Positions 1-9,528 of a stretch of 64,000 nt of DNA are shown here, piece by piece. Below the pieces are notes generated by a model. It saw only the letters and a list, made by a program, of their open reading frames with translations. It ran no database searches and was not told the DNA's origin. Position 1 is the first letter of the stretch; each line of letters starts with the position of its first letter. Source of the DNA: Limnobacter litoralis (lineage in GTDB: Bacteria; Pseudomonadota; Gammaproteobacteria; Burkholderiales; Burkholderiaceae_B); the NCBI RefSeq assembly GCF_030160455.1, contig NZ_BSOJ01000012.1, positions 186,001 through 250,000 on the forward strand, in the 5' to 3' direction. A program made the position numbers and the translations under genes.

Positions 1-2950
1 CGCCACCTACGGCTGCAGTGTTGTGGGTGACGCACCGTTCGACCATGGCGCTGAACAGAATATGGTGGCCGCCCGCTTTGGGCCCTGTACCCGAGAAACC
101 CTGACCACCAAATGGCTGACTGCCGACCACCGCCCCGGTCATTGAACGATTGATGTACACATTGCCCACGGGCAGGTTTGCCACGCGCTGCGCGCGTGAC
201 GGCAGCCTGGAGTGTAGCCCGAACGTTAAGCCCCAGCCAGACTGTTCAATGGTCGAGCACACGGTCTCAAACTGGTCTCGCCCGTAGCTTACCCATTGCA
301 GCAACGGCCCAAACCATTCAGTCTGCAGCTCGCCGGGAAGGGCGATTTCAATTAAGCGGGGTTTGAACTCGAACGTCTGGTCAGCCTGAAGGGTCTCCTC
401 TTCAAGACCGAAATGACGACAGGCTGTTTGCATGCGCCTCCATGCTGACTCATCGATCAGCGGGCCAATGTCGATGTCTTTTGACACGGGCTTACCCACG
501 CGGAGCAAGGCCATGGCGCCGGTCACCATGGTCTTGAGTCGCTCGCTGATGTCTTCCTGAACGTACACCACCCGCAGGGCACTGCAGCGTTGACCGGCAC
601 TGCCGAAGGCGCTTTGAACAATGGCGTCACAGACCTGTTCAAGCAGGGCGGTGCTGTCCACAATCATGCAATTGACCCCGCCCGTTTCAGCCACAAACGG
701 AATGATGGGGCCGGGCTTTGTGGCCAGGTTCAAAGCGATTGTTCGGGCAGTGGCGGTGGAGCCTGTAAAAAACACGGCATCCACCGGCAGGGTTTTCACC
801 GCCGCATCAGCGCTGGCGGCCTCTGGGCCCAAATTCTGAATCAGCGGGTCGGGCAACCCAGCCTTTTGGGCGAGCTTCAGCAGCAAAGCTGTCAGCTTCT
901 GCGTTTGGGGTGCGGCCTTGGCCAGTACCCCGTTTCCGCCCACCAGGCAGGCCACAATCTGGCCCAGAAAGATGGCCATCGGGAAATTCCAGGGACTGAT
1001 GCACAGGCAGATTCCCCTTGGATGCCAAACCAGTTGGTTGTCTTCGCCCGCGGGCCCTGGCAATCGCGTGGGCGTTTGCAAGGCCCGAAGACCCTCTGCG
1101 CAATAGTGGTGAATGAAGTCGATGCCTTCTCGCCATTCGGCCACTGCGTCGGCCCAGGTTTTACCCGCCTCGGTGACCAGCAGTGCGATTAAATCTTCTT
1201 TGTTTTTGATGATCAATTCGGCCCAACGCTGCAACAGGGCCACTCGGTCTTTCACAGGTGTGGCTGCCCAGCTTTGTTGGGCCTTTTTGCATTGTTCCAT
1301 GCCCTGCATCAGCTTGGCCTGATCAGGCCTGGTCGATTCAACCTCGAACTGTTCAGGTTTGAAGTGAAGCAGCCTGTGTTCGAGCCAAGCCTGGGTTTCA
1401 CGTTCGTTGAGGTTGAGTCCGGGTGAATTCTTCCGGCCTTCAAACAGGGTCTCGGGCGTACGAATGTCAGGATTTGGCAGAAAAAGTGTGTTTTCGCAAA
1501 TCCGCGCCGGACTCTCGACCAAGGTATCAATGGTCACATTCGGGTTGTTGACCGCATTCACAAATGAGCTGTTTGCGCCATTTTCTAGCAGACGGCGAAT
1601 CAGATAAGCCAATGCGGTGTCGTACTGGCCGATCGGCGCATAAACCCGACACGCAGGCAATTCTGAGTGGTTGGTCTTCAAGGCACGCCAAAGTGATTCA
1701 CCCATGCCGTGCAAACGCTGAAATTCGAAGCCGGGGTCTTCCTCTTTCATCAGGGTTTCTCGAGCCATGTGCAAAATGGCAGCCACGGTGTGGGCGTTGT
1801 GGGTGGCAAACATCGGATACACGGTGGGCCGGGCATTCAGCAACATTCTGGCGCAGGCCAGGTAGTTCAGGTCGGTACCCGCTTTGTTGGTGAACACGGG
1901 GAATGCACTGTACCCATGCCGTTGTGCAAACGCAATTTCATGGTCCCAGTAGGCGCCTTTGACCAAGCGAATTTGCAGGCCGGGGTGGTGTTCAGCCGCC
2001 CAGCCAATCAAAGCCTCAATGACCGCAAGACTTCGCCGGTTGTAGGCCTGAACGGCGAGGCCCAAACCCGGTGGCAGGTCGCCGATCTGGTTGGCCACGC
2101 CTTCCAACACCTCCAAAGTCATCAGCAGTCTGGCGTTCTCTTCCGCATCCAGCGTGAGTGGGACACCCTTGCGAAGGCAAACCTGTGCGAGTTCAACGAC
2201 TTTGTCGATGAGCATTGGCAGTTCAGCCTCACGCTGGTGTTCTTCGAATCGGGGGCTCAAGGCGGACAGCTTGATTGAGAGGCCATGAGGGGCCTGCAAG
2301 GCTTTTGCAGCCTCCAGATAGTTTGAAAAGTAGGTGTCGGCGTCCTGCCGTGTTCTTGCGCCTTCACCGAGAATGTCAAATGAACACAGCCAGTGTTGCT
2401 TTTCAGCTTTGCTTTGCGCCTGTTGCAGGTCTTGTGCCAGTAGAAACTGCTCGCCTGTGGATTCAATCGCGGAGGCAACAGCGCGTTGAATCAGCGGATC
2501 GGAATGGCGCTCCAGCCAACTTGCATGGCCGGAGGCATTGTGATGCTCGACCAGACTGAGTTGTTTGAAAACGGGTTTGAGCCATCGCGCAAGGGCACCC
2601 GAGGTCTCGTTGTCTTGGTGACAAATGCCCAAATATTCGGCAATCAACAGCCCGCGGTGATGGCTGTCTGGCGTGCGCAGGTAACTCTCCGCCAGTTGCA
2701 TCAGGGCTCGCCCTGCACGGGTGGTCAGGGGAAATTGCTGGAGAAGGCCCTCGACGCTGCCAATCGGTGGCTTGCTTGCGCGCATGGCTGTGACCAGTTT
2801 CGCTGCACTGTCGCCAATCGTCTGTTGCGCTTGCTTGCTCAATCCGAGTGTCTCGCTGGATCGCCGCAGGCAAACACCTTCATCCGGTGTTTCATTGCTC
2901 AAGACAGTGGATATTCGGCTGGCCCCTGGCCCTGTCCCAAGCAGTCGCAT
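1..2950 (-). CDS. putA: Bifunctional proline dehydrogenase / glutamate-semialdehyde dehydrogenase, 3' end cut by window edge
   Basis: Oxidises proline to glutamate: an FAD proline dehydrogenase half feeds an NAD-dependent glutamate-semialdehyde dehydrogenase half. 983 codons are visible before the left edge. I see the proline dehydrogenase barrel motif RLVKGAYWDHE near residues 328-338, then the aldehyde dehydrogenase motifs FTGST, VAETGG and FGSAGQRCSALR with the catalytic cysteine at residue 789. The N terminus has no ribbon-helix-helix DNA-binding segment. Cys789 sits close to Cys792 of the 999-residue Bradyrhizobium PutA rather than Cys917 of E. coli PutA, so a short, non-regulatory form is likely and only about 15 residues may be missing; a longer type cannot be excluded. 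The ATG lies 2 bp after the rsmA stop, with GGAG inside the rsmA end, so the two are probably translated in series. Confidence 0.95.
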   Translation of the reverse strand, partial: MRLLGTGPGASRISTVLSNETPDEGVCLRRSSETLGLSKQAQQTIGDSAAKLVTAMRASKPPIGSVEGLLQQFPLTTRAGRALMQLAESYLRTPDSHHRGLLIAEYLGICHQDNETSGALARWLKPVFKQLSLVEHHNASGHASWLERHSDPLIQRAVASAIESTGEQFLLAQDLQQAQSKAEKQHWLCSFDILGEGARTRQDADTYFSNYLEAAKALQAPHGLSIKLSALSPRFEEHQREAELPMLIDKVVELAQVCLRKGVPLTLDAEENARLLMTLEVLEGVANQIGDLPPGLGLAVQAYNRRSLAVIEALIGWAAEHHPGLQIRLVKGAYWDHEIAFAQRHGYSAFPVFTNKAGTDLNYLACARMLLNARPTVYPMFATHNAHTVAAILHMARETLMKEEDPGFEFQRLHGMGESLWRALKTNHSELPACRVYAPIGQYDTALAYLIRRLLENGANSSFVNAVNNPNVTIDTLVESPARICENTLFLPNPDIRTPETLFEGRKNSPGLNLNERETQAWLEHRLLHFKPEQFEVESTRPDQAKLMQGMEQCKKAQQSWAATPVKDRVALLQRWAELIIKNKEDLIALLVTEAGKTWADAVAEWREGIDFIHHYCAEGLRALQTPTRLPGPAGEDNQLVWHPRGICLCISPWNFPMAIFLGQIVACLVGGNGVLAKAAPQTQKLTALLLKLAQKAGLPDPLIQNLGPEAASADAAVKTLPVDAVFFTGSTATARTIALNLATKPGPIIPFVAETGGVNCMIVDSTALLEQVCDAIVQSAFGSAGQRCSALRVVYVQEDISERLKTMVTGAMALLRVGKPVSKDIDIGPLIDESAWRRMQTACRHFGLEEETLQADQTFEFKPRLIEIALPGELQTEWFGPLLQWVSYGRDQFETVCSTIEQSGWGLTFGLHSRLPSRAQRVANLPVGNVYINRSMTGAVVGSQPFGGQGFSGTGPKAGGHHILFSAMVERCVTHNTAAVGG

Positions 2951-2952
2951 GT

Positions 2953-3720
2953 TTATTGCTCCATCAATTGGGCCAGGCGAATGTATTGTTCACAAGCCAC
3001 AGCCTCAGCGCGATCGGTCAGGGCAATGCCCGCCTGTTCGGCCAATTCTGGTTGAACCAGGCCCGCCCATGTGTTTCTGAGCATTTTACGCCGTTGAGAG
3101 AAGGCGGCTGTCACAATTTGTTGAAATGTGCTGGCAGGTATTTGTTGCCGGACTGTCTTGGGTTTGGGGGTCATCCGGACGATGGCGGACATCACCCTGG
3201 GGGGAGGATCAAAACTTTCAGGCGGCACGTCGAACAGGTGTTCAATGTCGTACCAGGCCTGCAACATCACTGACAGACGACCATAATCGCTGCTGGATGG
3301 TTCGGCGACCATTCGGTCGATCACCTCTTTTTGCAGCATGAAATGCTGGTCTTCAATTCGGTCGGCCACTTCCAGCAGGGCGAACAAAATCGGTGATGAG
3401 ATGTTGTAGGGCAAGTTGCCAACCACGCGCAGTGGGGTCGGCAGCTTGTTGAAATCAAATTTCAGAACGTCCACTTCATGCACGGTGAGCTTGTCTCGCC
3501 AGCGGCCTGTTCTCAGCTTTTCGGCCAGATCACGGTCAATCTCGATGACTTCCAGGTGATCCATGTGTTTGAGCAAATGCTGCGTCATGGCGCCCAACCC
3601 CGGGCCGATTTCCACCATGTGTTGGCCGTTTTTGGGGCGAATTTCACCCATCAAGTGCGTCAAAACCGACTCGTCAGTCAAAAAGTGCTGGCCAAATCGT
3701 TTGCGAGCCTGGTGTTTCAT
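2953..3720 (-). CDS. rsmA: 16S rRNA (adenine1518-N6/adenine1519-N6)-dimethyltransferase
   Basis: Dimethylates two adjacent adenines in the 3' terminal hairpin of 16S rRNA during late small-subunit assembly (KsgA family). The 255-residue protein begins MKHQARKRFGQHFL, the usual family N terminus. The SAM-binding motif EIGPGLGAMT and the catalytic NLPYNIS motif are both present. An upstream in-frame start would add 11 residues inside pdxA. I prefer the ATG at 3720 because it forms an ATGA overlap with the pdxA stop, typical of translational coupling. It lies in the conserved lptD-surA-pdxA-rsmA order. Confidence 0.97.
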   Translation of the reverse strand: MKHQARKRFGQHFLTDESVLTHLMGEIRPKNGQHMVEIGPGLGAMTQHLLKHMDHLEVIEIDRDLAEKLRTGRWRDKLTVHEVDVLKFDFNKLPTPLRVVGNLPYNISSPILFALLEVADRIEDQHFMLQKEVIDRMVAEPSSSDYGRLSVMLQAWYDIEHLFDVPPESFDPPPRVMSAIVRMTPKPKTVRQQIPASTFQQIVTAAFSQRRKMLRNTWAGLVQPELAEQAGIALTDRAEAVACEQYIRLAQLMEQ

Positions 3721-4715
3721 GATCTGCTGTGTTTGTCCATTTGATGTGCGCATTCGATCGCGCTCACCAGGCTGCCCGTATTGGCTTTGCCGGTGCCGGC
3801 CAGATCAAGCGCTGTGCCGTGGTCAACCGAGGTTCGAAGGATGGGCAATCCGAGTGAAATATTGACCCCTTCGCCAAAGCTGGCGTACTTGAGCACAGGC
3901 AAACCCTGGTCATGATACATGGCCAGCACAGCGTCTGCGTTCTTGAGGAATCTGGGTTGGAAAAGCGTGTCGGCGGGATAGGGGCCTGACACCAGATGGC
4001 CTTCGGCCTGAAGGCGTGCAAGAACAGGTGTGATGATCCGTATTTCTTCATCTCCCATGGTGCCAGACTCGCCTGCGTGTGGATTCAGGCCGGTTACCAA
4101 TACATGCGGAGCGCTTCTTCCCCAGTATTTACGCAAGGCGTCAAGCAGAATCCGCAAGGTTCGCTCAAGATCAACCTGATTCAGGACCTTGGGCACGTCT
4201 GACAGTGGTACATGCGTTGTGGCCAAAGCGACTTTAAGACCGCCTCCGGCCAGCATCATGACGACTTCCCCAGGTTGCCCGCAGCGTTCCGCGAGATATT
4301 CCGTGTGACCCTGGAAATGAGGCACCAGCGGCGAGATAACTGATTTTTGAATGGGCGCAGTGACAATGCCGGCCGCCACCCCCGTCAGACATTCGTCGCA
4401 AGCCAGATCGAGCAGGTCGAGCACGTAGCGGGCATTTTTTGTGTCTGGTTTTCCGACGCGGCTTGGGTATTGCAAGGCAATGTCAATCAGGTAATTGCCT
4501 GCACTGTTGGCTTGCGATGCGTCTTGAATGACTTTCCAGCCGGGGCTGGCGCCGGTAAGCTGCGCGCGCTCCTCGAGCAGGCGTTGATCACCCAGAAATA
4601 CCAAGGGGCGGTTGAGTGTATTGGCCAGAGACCCGGCGGCAATGGTTGCGCAGATTTCAGGGCCGACCCCTGCCGGTTCTCCAGAAGTGATAAGCAGGGG
4701 TTTCAGTGCAGTCAT
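3717..4715 (-). CDS. pdxA: 4-hydroxythreonine-4-phosphate dehydrogenase
   Basis: NAD-dependent enzyme of pyridoxal phosphate synthesis; it oxidises 4-phosphohydroxythreonine, and the product condenses with deoxyxylulose phosphate through PdxJ. The 332 residues match the family length (E. coli 329). Three histidine-containing motifs that bind the metal are visible: GHTEYLA, TGLNPHAGE and MYHDQGLPVLK. The C-terminal block SVDHGTALDLAGTG is typical. The start lies 2 bp after the surA stop and the stop overlaps the rsmA start by 4 bp, so it is inside one operon. Confidence 0.97.
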   Translation of the reverse strand: MTALKPLLITSGEPAGVGPEICATIAAGSLANTLNRPLVFLGDQRLLEERAQLTGASPGWKVIQDASQANSAGNYLIDIALQYPSRVGKPDTKNARYVLDLLDLACDECLTGVAAGIVTAPIQKSVISPLVPHFQGHTEYLAERCGQPGEVVMMLAGGGLKVALATTHVPLSDVPKVLNQVDLERTLRILLDALRKYWGRSAPHVLVTGLNPHAGESGTMGDEEIRIITPVLARLQAEGHLVSGPYPADTLFQPRFLKNADAVLAMYHDQGLPVLKYASFGEGVNISLGLPILRTSVDHGTALDLAGTGKANTGSLVSAIECAHQMDKHSRS

Positions 4716-4717
4716 GT

Positions 4718-6088
4718 TTACTTCAAGCGAATGTCGATGAAGGTTTGATCCCGCAACTGCTGCAGCCAGTCTTGATAGGCTTCAGTGGACTTACCGGCCC
4801 GAATTGCGGCCTTGGCGGCCTGTCGTTGCCGCTCTTCAGAGGCTGCCTGCTGACGTCGCTCAACCACTTGCAGGATGTGGTAGCCAAAACGGCTCTGAAA
4901 CACCGGGCTGATTTCTCCGGGTTTGAGTTTGTCCATCTCGCGCTCGAATTCGGGGACTGTGTCGCCAGGGTATAGCCAGCCCAGGTCTCCGCCATTTGCG
5001 GCAGAGCCATCTTGAGAATACCGCTTGGCCATGGTTTGAAAGTCGGCAGCGCCACTTTTCAGTTGTTCAAGCACAAAATTCAATCGGCGTTTGGCCTCGG
5101 CGTCTGACACATCCGGGCCGACCCTGATCAGGATGTGCCGGACATGGGTCTGGGTGATTGGGGTTGAATCCAGGTTTACGCCACCCTGTCTGCGACCAAC
5201 GACTTTCAAGACATGGTAGCCATTCGGGCTACGAATGATGGTGGTGCTGTCGATGGGTTTGTCGGACAGAAATGCCGAGAAAAGAGTCGGAATGTTGTCA
5301 AAGGTTTGCCAGCCCATGTTGCCGGTCCCGTCAATCTTGACGTTGGGGTTGGCCTGAAAAATATCAGCTGCGCTTTGACCGCCTTGAAGCGCCTTTTCGA
5401 TGGCCTCGGCTTTGGCCTTGTCGGCTTCGTCGATTTTCTTGTCGGCGTTGGCTGGCACTTTCACCAGAATCTGAATCCAGTTGACCTCAGGTGGATTGCT
5501 GCCACCCTTGCCAGAAGCGTTGCTGAGGTAAGCGTCCACCTCGGCGTCACTCACCTTGATTTTGGAATCGACTTCCTTCTCTTTGAGTCGGCCGATAATC
5601 AGCTCATTGCGCACTTCGTCCCGAAACCCATCGGCAGACAGACCCTGGCGCTTCAAGGCATCCAGAAACTCATCGAGGCTTTTGTTGTTGCGGTTGGCCA
5701 CTTGCTCCATGGCGGCTTCAACCTGACTGTCTTCGACCTGGATGCCCTCCTGTTTGGCCATTTGCAGTTGAGCCCGGTCCATGATCATTCGGTTGAGAAT
5801 CTGCATCTGCAAGGTGTGACGGTCCGGCATTTGAGCGCCAGTGGCCATCATTTGCCGTTCGATCAGCGCCACTTTGCGATTGAGCTCGCTGGTGGTGATG
5901 AGGTCGTCATTCACAACCGCAGCGATGGCGTCAATCGTGCTGACCTCTTGAGTGGACGACTGTCCCAGCTCGGTTGCCATTTTGCCGAGAGGCGCAGCAT
6001 TGGGCTCTATCTTCAGGCCTTTGGCGAGCGCCCCCTGCGACAAACCGATCGCGCAGAGAAGGAGGAGGACATGTCGAATGTTTTTCAT
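4718..6088 (-). CDS. surA: Periplasmic chaperone / peptidyl-prolyl isomerase SurA
   Basis: Escorts unfolded outer-membrane proteins, including LptD, across the periplasm to the BAM machine. The 456-residue protein has a signal peptide ending near GLSQGALA, a SurA N-terminal helical domain beginning around IDAIAAVVNDDLITTSEL, two parvulin domains (roughly residues 195-300 and 310-415, the second with YSQDGSAANGGDLGW), and a short C-terminal helix. It is somewhat longer than E. coli SurA (428). It sits 9 bp downstream of lptD, its best-known client. Confidence 0.96.
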   Translation of the reverse strand: MKNIRHVLLLLCAIGLSQGALAKGLKIEPNAAPLGKMATELGQSSTQEVSTIDAIAAVVNDDLITTSELNRKVALIERQMMATGAQMPDRHTLQMQILNRMIMDRAQLQMAKQEGIQVEDSQVEAAMEQVANRNNKSLDEFLDALKRQGLSADGFRDEVRNELIIGRLKEKEVDSKIKVSDAEVDAYLSNASGKGGSNPPEVNWIQILVKVPANADKKIDEADKAKAEAIEKALQGGQSAADIFQANPNVKIDGTGNMGWQTFDNIPTLFSAFLSDKPIDSTTIIRSPNGYHVLKVVGRRQGGVNLDSTPITQTHVRHILIRVGPDVSDAEAKRRLNFVLEQLKSGAADFQTMAKRYSQDGSAANGGDLGWLYPGDTVPEFEREMDKLKPGEISPVFQSRFGYHILQVVERRQQAASEERQRQAAKAAIRAGKSTEAYQDWLQQLRDQTFIDIRLK

Positions 6089-6097
6089 AACGAAATT

Positions 6098-8407
6098 CTA
6101 CTGAGGATTAAAATTGCCTGAGAAAGGCGTGTAGCCCGGCACTGTTCGGGAAAGCAAGTCTAACGGGTTTGAGCCCAGGCGGCCAAGCCCCGTCAATTCA
6201 AGCTGCAGGAAAATCGAGGTGGTTTGCAGGGAAGGGGCTGTGGCAAAACGTTGCAGAACCACGCGCGCGGCCCAGCACCCAGGGCTGTATTCCAGACCCG
6301 CAACACCCTCGATCAATCGGCTTTCAAGGACGGAGTAGTTTACTCGGCCAACCGCCGACCATCGATTGGAGACCGGCCATTGGCCGGACACGTCAAACTG
6401 GTTGATTTGGCCACGGGTGTACCGGTAACCGGCATTCAGCTGTTTGCCGATCGAAGGCCCATAACTGACATTGATGTTGCCGCGTTGTTGCTGACCGGTG
6501 GACGGACTGATCTGGCTGGTTGCATCCAGTGTGATGTCGCGCGTGATTTTCCCTCTGCCAGTGATGAAAAAATCGGACTTGTTGTTGAGCGGGCTCTCCA
6601 CCGTTGGCAGGATGACCTGCGGCGATTTCAAATACAGCCTTTGCCCAATTGCGGCACTGAACAACTCTTCGCCGGTGTTAACCCGGTTGAACCGGCTGGT
6701 GACGGCCAGCGTGACCTGGTTGGCGTCACCAACCCGGTCGTAACCGGAATACCGGTTCTCAGAAAAAATGCGCGAGAAGGTCTGGTCGCTGACCGACGTG
6801 TCAAACAGGGGCTGCGCCGATTGGTCTTTGTAAGGCGTGTACAGGTAATACAGGCGTGGTTCAAGCGTCTGATTGACGTCCTGGCCAAAAAAGGTGGTTT
6901 TGCGGTCAAAGTACACCGTGCTGTCCAGTGAAGCCGTGGGAATGATGCTGGAAGGGTGCGAGTCAAACCCCGGTGCCTGGTTGGTCAGGTTGTAGGAAGT
7001 GGCTTGAACCGACAGCTTGGGTGTGAATGAAAACGCAGACCGGTTGATGGGCATGAACACACTGGCCCGGCTGACTGCCCGGGAGCCTGCAACCCGCGTG
7101 GTGTTGGAACCCGGGTTTGCAAAATCGGTGAATTGCCCGACCGCACTGACGAAAGTGTCGCCATAACGGGTTGGGCTCATGGCCACATTCAATTCAGGCA
7201 GGCGATCGTAAGGCGCTACGATGATGTCGTTTTGCAGCTGCAGGGTTTGTTGGCGGACCACGCGCACATTGCTGCGCCAGGGGCCGGCGTCATAACCCAG
7301 AAAACCTTCGCGCAGCAACACGCGTTGCGAGGCCACGGCTTGTGAACGTGAAAAGTCAACGAAGTAGTTGTCATCAGACACTTTGTTGACATTCAAACCC
7401 GCTGAATAATCGCCTTTGCGATAAGTGTCCTGAAGTGACAATGCGTAGCGGTTGGTACTGGTTTTGTTGTCGTTGGGCAGAAAATCGTATTTCAGTTCAC
7501 TCAGGTTGTTCTGCGTCATGTAGCGGGTCTGCGTACCCAGCTGAAATCCACGGCCTGTGATGATCTTCGGATAAAGCGTCATGTCTTTGTCCGGCGCGAT
7601 GTTCCAGTAGTAGGGCAGGGTCAGTTCAGCGCCGCTGTTGGACACTGTGCCGAACGAGGGCGCCAGAAAACCGCTTTTACGCCGGTCTGTGGTCGGGAAC
7701 GACAGATAGGGCGCTTTCAGGATCGGGGTGTCTTTGAACACCACGGTTGCGCCCGTGGCCCTTCCCACTTCATCGCCTTGGTCGAGCTCAAGCCGGTCAG
7801 CCTTGATGTACCAGTCGCCTTTGTCGGCCTGTGAAGGCGAGGGCACCTTGCACACGGTGTAATCCGGATTTTCAAGGGTCAGCGTATCAATGCCGTCAAA
7901 CAGGGCTTTGCTGGCCTTGCCGGAACCGTGAATTTTTTCCAGCTCAAAGGTGGGCTGATTCAGCTCGGTTTCTTTGGAACCCAGTTTGACCGACGCCGAG
8001 GGCGCTTTCAGGACGATGCCAGGCTGTTGCACAACCACATTGCCTTTGGCTTTCGCCTCGTCGGTGATGGGTGAGTACGTGACGGAATCGCTGTTGATCT
8101 GCACGTCTTTGCGCTTGATTTGAACGTTGCCTTCCAGGAAGGTTTCCTGATCGCCGTTGCCGTACAGCTTGTCTGCATTGATGTAAGTGGCGTCGTCTTC
8201 GGGTATCTGCTTTGGACTTATACGGGCTTTGCCGTCCATCTTCAGCTTCACCGGGCCGTCTTCATCTTTGCCCGGTGAATTGGGGTCGGCCTGCTGTGCA
8301 AAAGCGCACTGAGTAAACAACAAGGCCGCCAAGGCCACTGCGACAGTGCTTTTGCGGGGCTGATTGGCATTGGCCAGTGAAGGGGGGCTTTTCTTCAAGC
8401 GCGACAT
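6098..8407 (-). CDS. lptD: LPS-assembly outer-membrane protein LptD
   Basis: Outer-membrane beta barrel that, with the LptE lipoprotein, inserts lipopolysaccharide into the outer leaflet. The 769 residues comprise an N-terminal signal sequence (ALLFTQCAFA), an OstA-type beta-jellyroll (about 55-190) and a C-terminal barrel. The mature protein has only two cysteines, Cys186 and Cys711 (PDYTVCK and SPGCWAA), whereas E. coli LptD has four. One inter-domain disulfide is therefore the most that can form. It is the first gene of the operon with surA, pdxA, rsmA and putA. Confidence 0.96.
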   Translation of the reverse strand: MSRLKKSPPSLANANQPRKSTVAVALAALLFTQCAFAQQADPNSPGKDEDGPVKLKMDGKARISPKQIPEDDATYINADKLYGNGDQETFLEGNVQIKRKDVQINSDSVTYSPITDEAKAKGNVVVQQPGIVLKAPSASVKLGSKETELNQPTFELEKIHGSGKASKALFDGIDTLTLENPDYTVCKVPSPSQADKGDWYIKADRLELDQGDEVGRATGATVVFKDTPILKAPYLSFPTTDRRKSGFLAPSFGTVSNSGAELTLPYYWNIAPDKDMTLYPKIITGRGFQLGTQTRYMTQNNLSELKYDFLPNDNKTSTNRYALSLQDTYRKGDYSAGLNVNKVSDDNYFVDFSRSQAVASQRVLLREGFLGYDAGPWRSNVRVVRQQTLQLQNDIIVAPYDRLPELNVAMSPTRYGDTFVSAVGQFTDFANPGSNTTRVAGSRAVSRASVFMPINRSAFSFTPKLSVQATSYNLTNQAPGFDSHPSSIIPTASLDSTVYFDRKTTFFGQDVNQTLEPRLYYLYTPYKDQSAQPLFDTSVSDQTFSRIFSENRYSGYDRVGDANQVTLAVTSRFNRVNTGEELFSAAIGQRLYLKSPQVILPTVESPLNNKSDFFITGRGKITRDITLDATSQISPSTGQQQRGNINVSYGPSIGKQLNAGYRYTRGQINQFDVSGQWPVSNRWSAVGRVNYSVLESRLIEGVAGLEYSPGCWAARVVLQRFATAPSLQTTSIFLQLELTGLGRLGSNPLDLLSRTVPGYTPFSGNFNPQ

Positions 8408-8452
8408 TCGATCAATTAAGGGTTCGGGCCAGCCAAGGCCAGCAGGCAGGTA

Positions 8453-8460
8453 CTATTATA
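8453..8460. promoter_or_regulatory. Overlapping divergent -10 elements between lptD and amgK
   Basis: The 78-bp gap between the divergent lptD and amgK genes contains ACTATTATA. It reads TATAAT on the minus strand (8460-8455) towards lptD and TATTAT on the plus strand (8454-8459) towards amgK. Neither has a good -35 hexamer at 17 bp, so only the -10 elements are supported. Overlap would make the two promoters compete for polymerase. Confidence 0.45.
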
Positions 8461-8485
8461 GGCATCTGAATCCACTTTATCCGGA

Positions 8486-9526
8486 ATGCACTGTTTCATG
8501 TGTGAATTGCGTCAACAAAAAATGCAGGAGTGGCTGGCCACTCTAACAAGCTACAGTTTTGATTTGTCTACGGTTTCAGCAGCTTCCAGTGATGCAAGCT
8601 TTCGCCGTTACTTTCGTGTGGCCGAAACGGGCACCGGCAAAACGCATGTCGTGATGGACGCGCCCCCTGACAAAGAAGACGTCAAGCCTTTCTTGCATGT
8701 GGCCCATGCCTTGAAAGTGGCCGGACTCAACGCGCCCGACATTCTGGCCGCCAACCTGCAAGATGGTTTTTTGCTGTTGACCGACTTTGGCAACACCACG
8801 TTTTTGCAGGCCTTGGGGCAGGGGGCATCATCCGAGTCCATGTATCGAAGGGCCATTTCCGATCTGGTTCACATGCAGACGCGCACCTCTGTGGCCGGTT
8901 TGCCTTTGTATGCGGCCGAGAAATTGCTCTCCGAGATGGCACTTTTTGAGCAATGGTTTATTCAGGTCCATCACAGCGCAGAATTAACCACCCAGGAGAA
9001 AAACTGGCTGGCCGGCATTCAAAATTTGCTGGTGCAAAGTGCATTGGCTGAATCGCAGGTTTTTGTACACCGTGATTACCACAGTCGCAACTTGATGCTG
9101 TTGCCGGGCACTGAGCAAACCCCCGAGCTGGGTATCATCGATTTTCAGGATGCAGTGGCTGGTCCACTGAGTTATGACCTGGTCAGCCTTTTGCGAGACG
9201 CCTACATTCAATGGCCTGAAGAGCAAACCCTGGACTGGACAATCCGCTACTGGGAAGAGGCCAGAAAGGCTGGCTTGAAGGTTCCCGCTGACATTGGCGA
9301 GTTTTACCGCCAGTTTGACTTTATGGGCTTGCAACGACACCTCAAAGTGCTCGGTATCTTCGCGAGGCTGAACCACAGGGACGGCAAAGCCCAGTATTTG
9401 AATGATCTACCCCTGGTGCTTGAGTACGTGCGCAAAGTGGCTGCGCGTTACATCGCATTCAAACCGCTGTTGCTCATTCTGGATCGCCTTGAGGACAAGG
9501 CGGTGCAAGTGGCCTACTCGTTCTGA
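8486..9526 (+). CDS. amgK: N-acetylmuramate/N-acetylglucosamine anomeric kinase (AmgK type)
   Basis: Aminoglycoside-phosphotransferase-fold kinase which, in the pathway known from Pseudomonas, phosphorylates recycled MurNAc at C1 for MurU. The family signature SSDASFRRYFRV is near residue 34, followed by VMDAPPDKEDVKPF, the catalytic loop VFVHRDYHSRNLML and the metal-binding IIDFQDA. The first ATG (346 aa) gives the expected distance to SSDASF, but ATGs at 8498 and 8522 are possible and none has a clear ribosome binding site. The stop is 2 bp before murU. As in Pseudomonas, the pair is divergent from the lptD-surA operon. Confidence 0.87.
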   Translation: MHCFMCELRQQKMQEWLATLTSYSFDLSTVSAASSDASFRRYFRVAETGTGKTHVVMDAPPDKEDVKPFLHVAHALKVAGLNAPDILAANLQDGFLLLTDFGNTTFLQALGQGASSESMYRRAISDLVHMQTRTSVAGLPLYAAEKLLSEMALFEQWFIQVHHSAELTTQEKNWLAGIQNLLVQSALAESQVFVHRDYHSRNLMLLPGTEQTPELGIIDFQDAVAGPLSYDLVSLLRDAYIQWPEEQTLDWTIRYWEEARKAGLKVPADIGEFYRQFDFMGLQRHLKVLGIFARLNHRDGKAQYLNDLPLVLEYVRKVAARYIAFKPLLLILDRLEDKAVQVAYSF

Positions 9527-9528
9527 TC

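Noticed and set aside
590-1192. 200-codon plus-strand open frame opposite putA
   Set aside because: It lies wholly inside the strongly conserved putA aldehyde dehydrogenase region, and its sequence is low in family-like motifs.
5213-6121. 302-codon plus-strand open frame opposite surA
   Set aside because: Antisense to a complete surA gene; no domain motif and no ribosome binding site.
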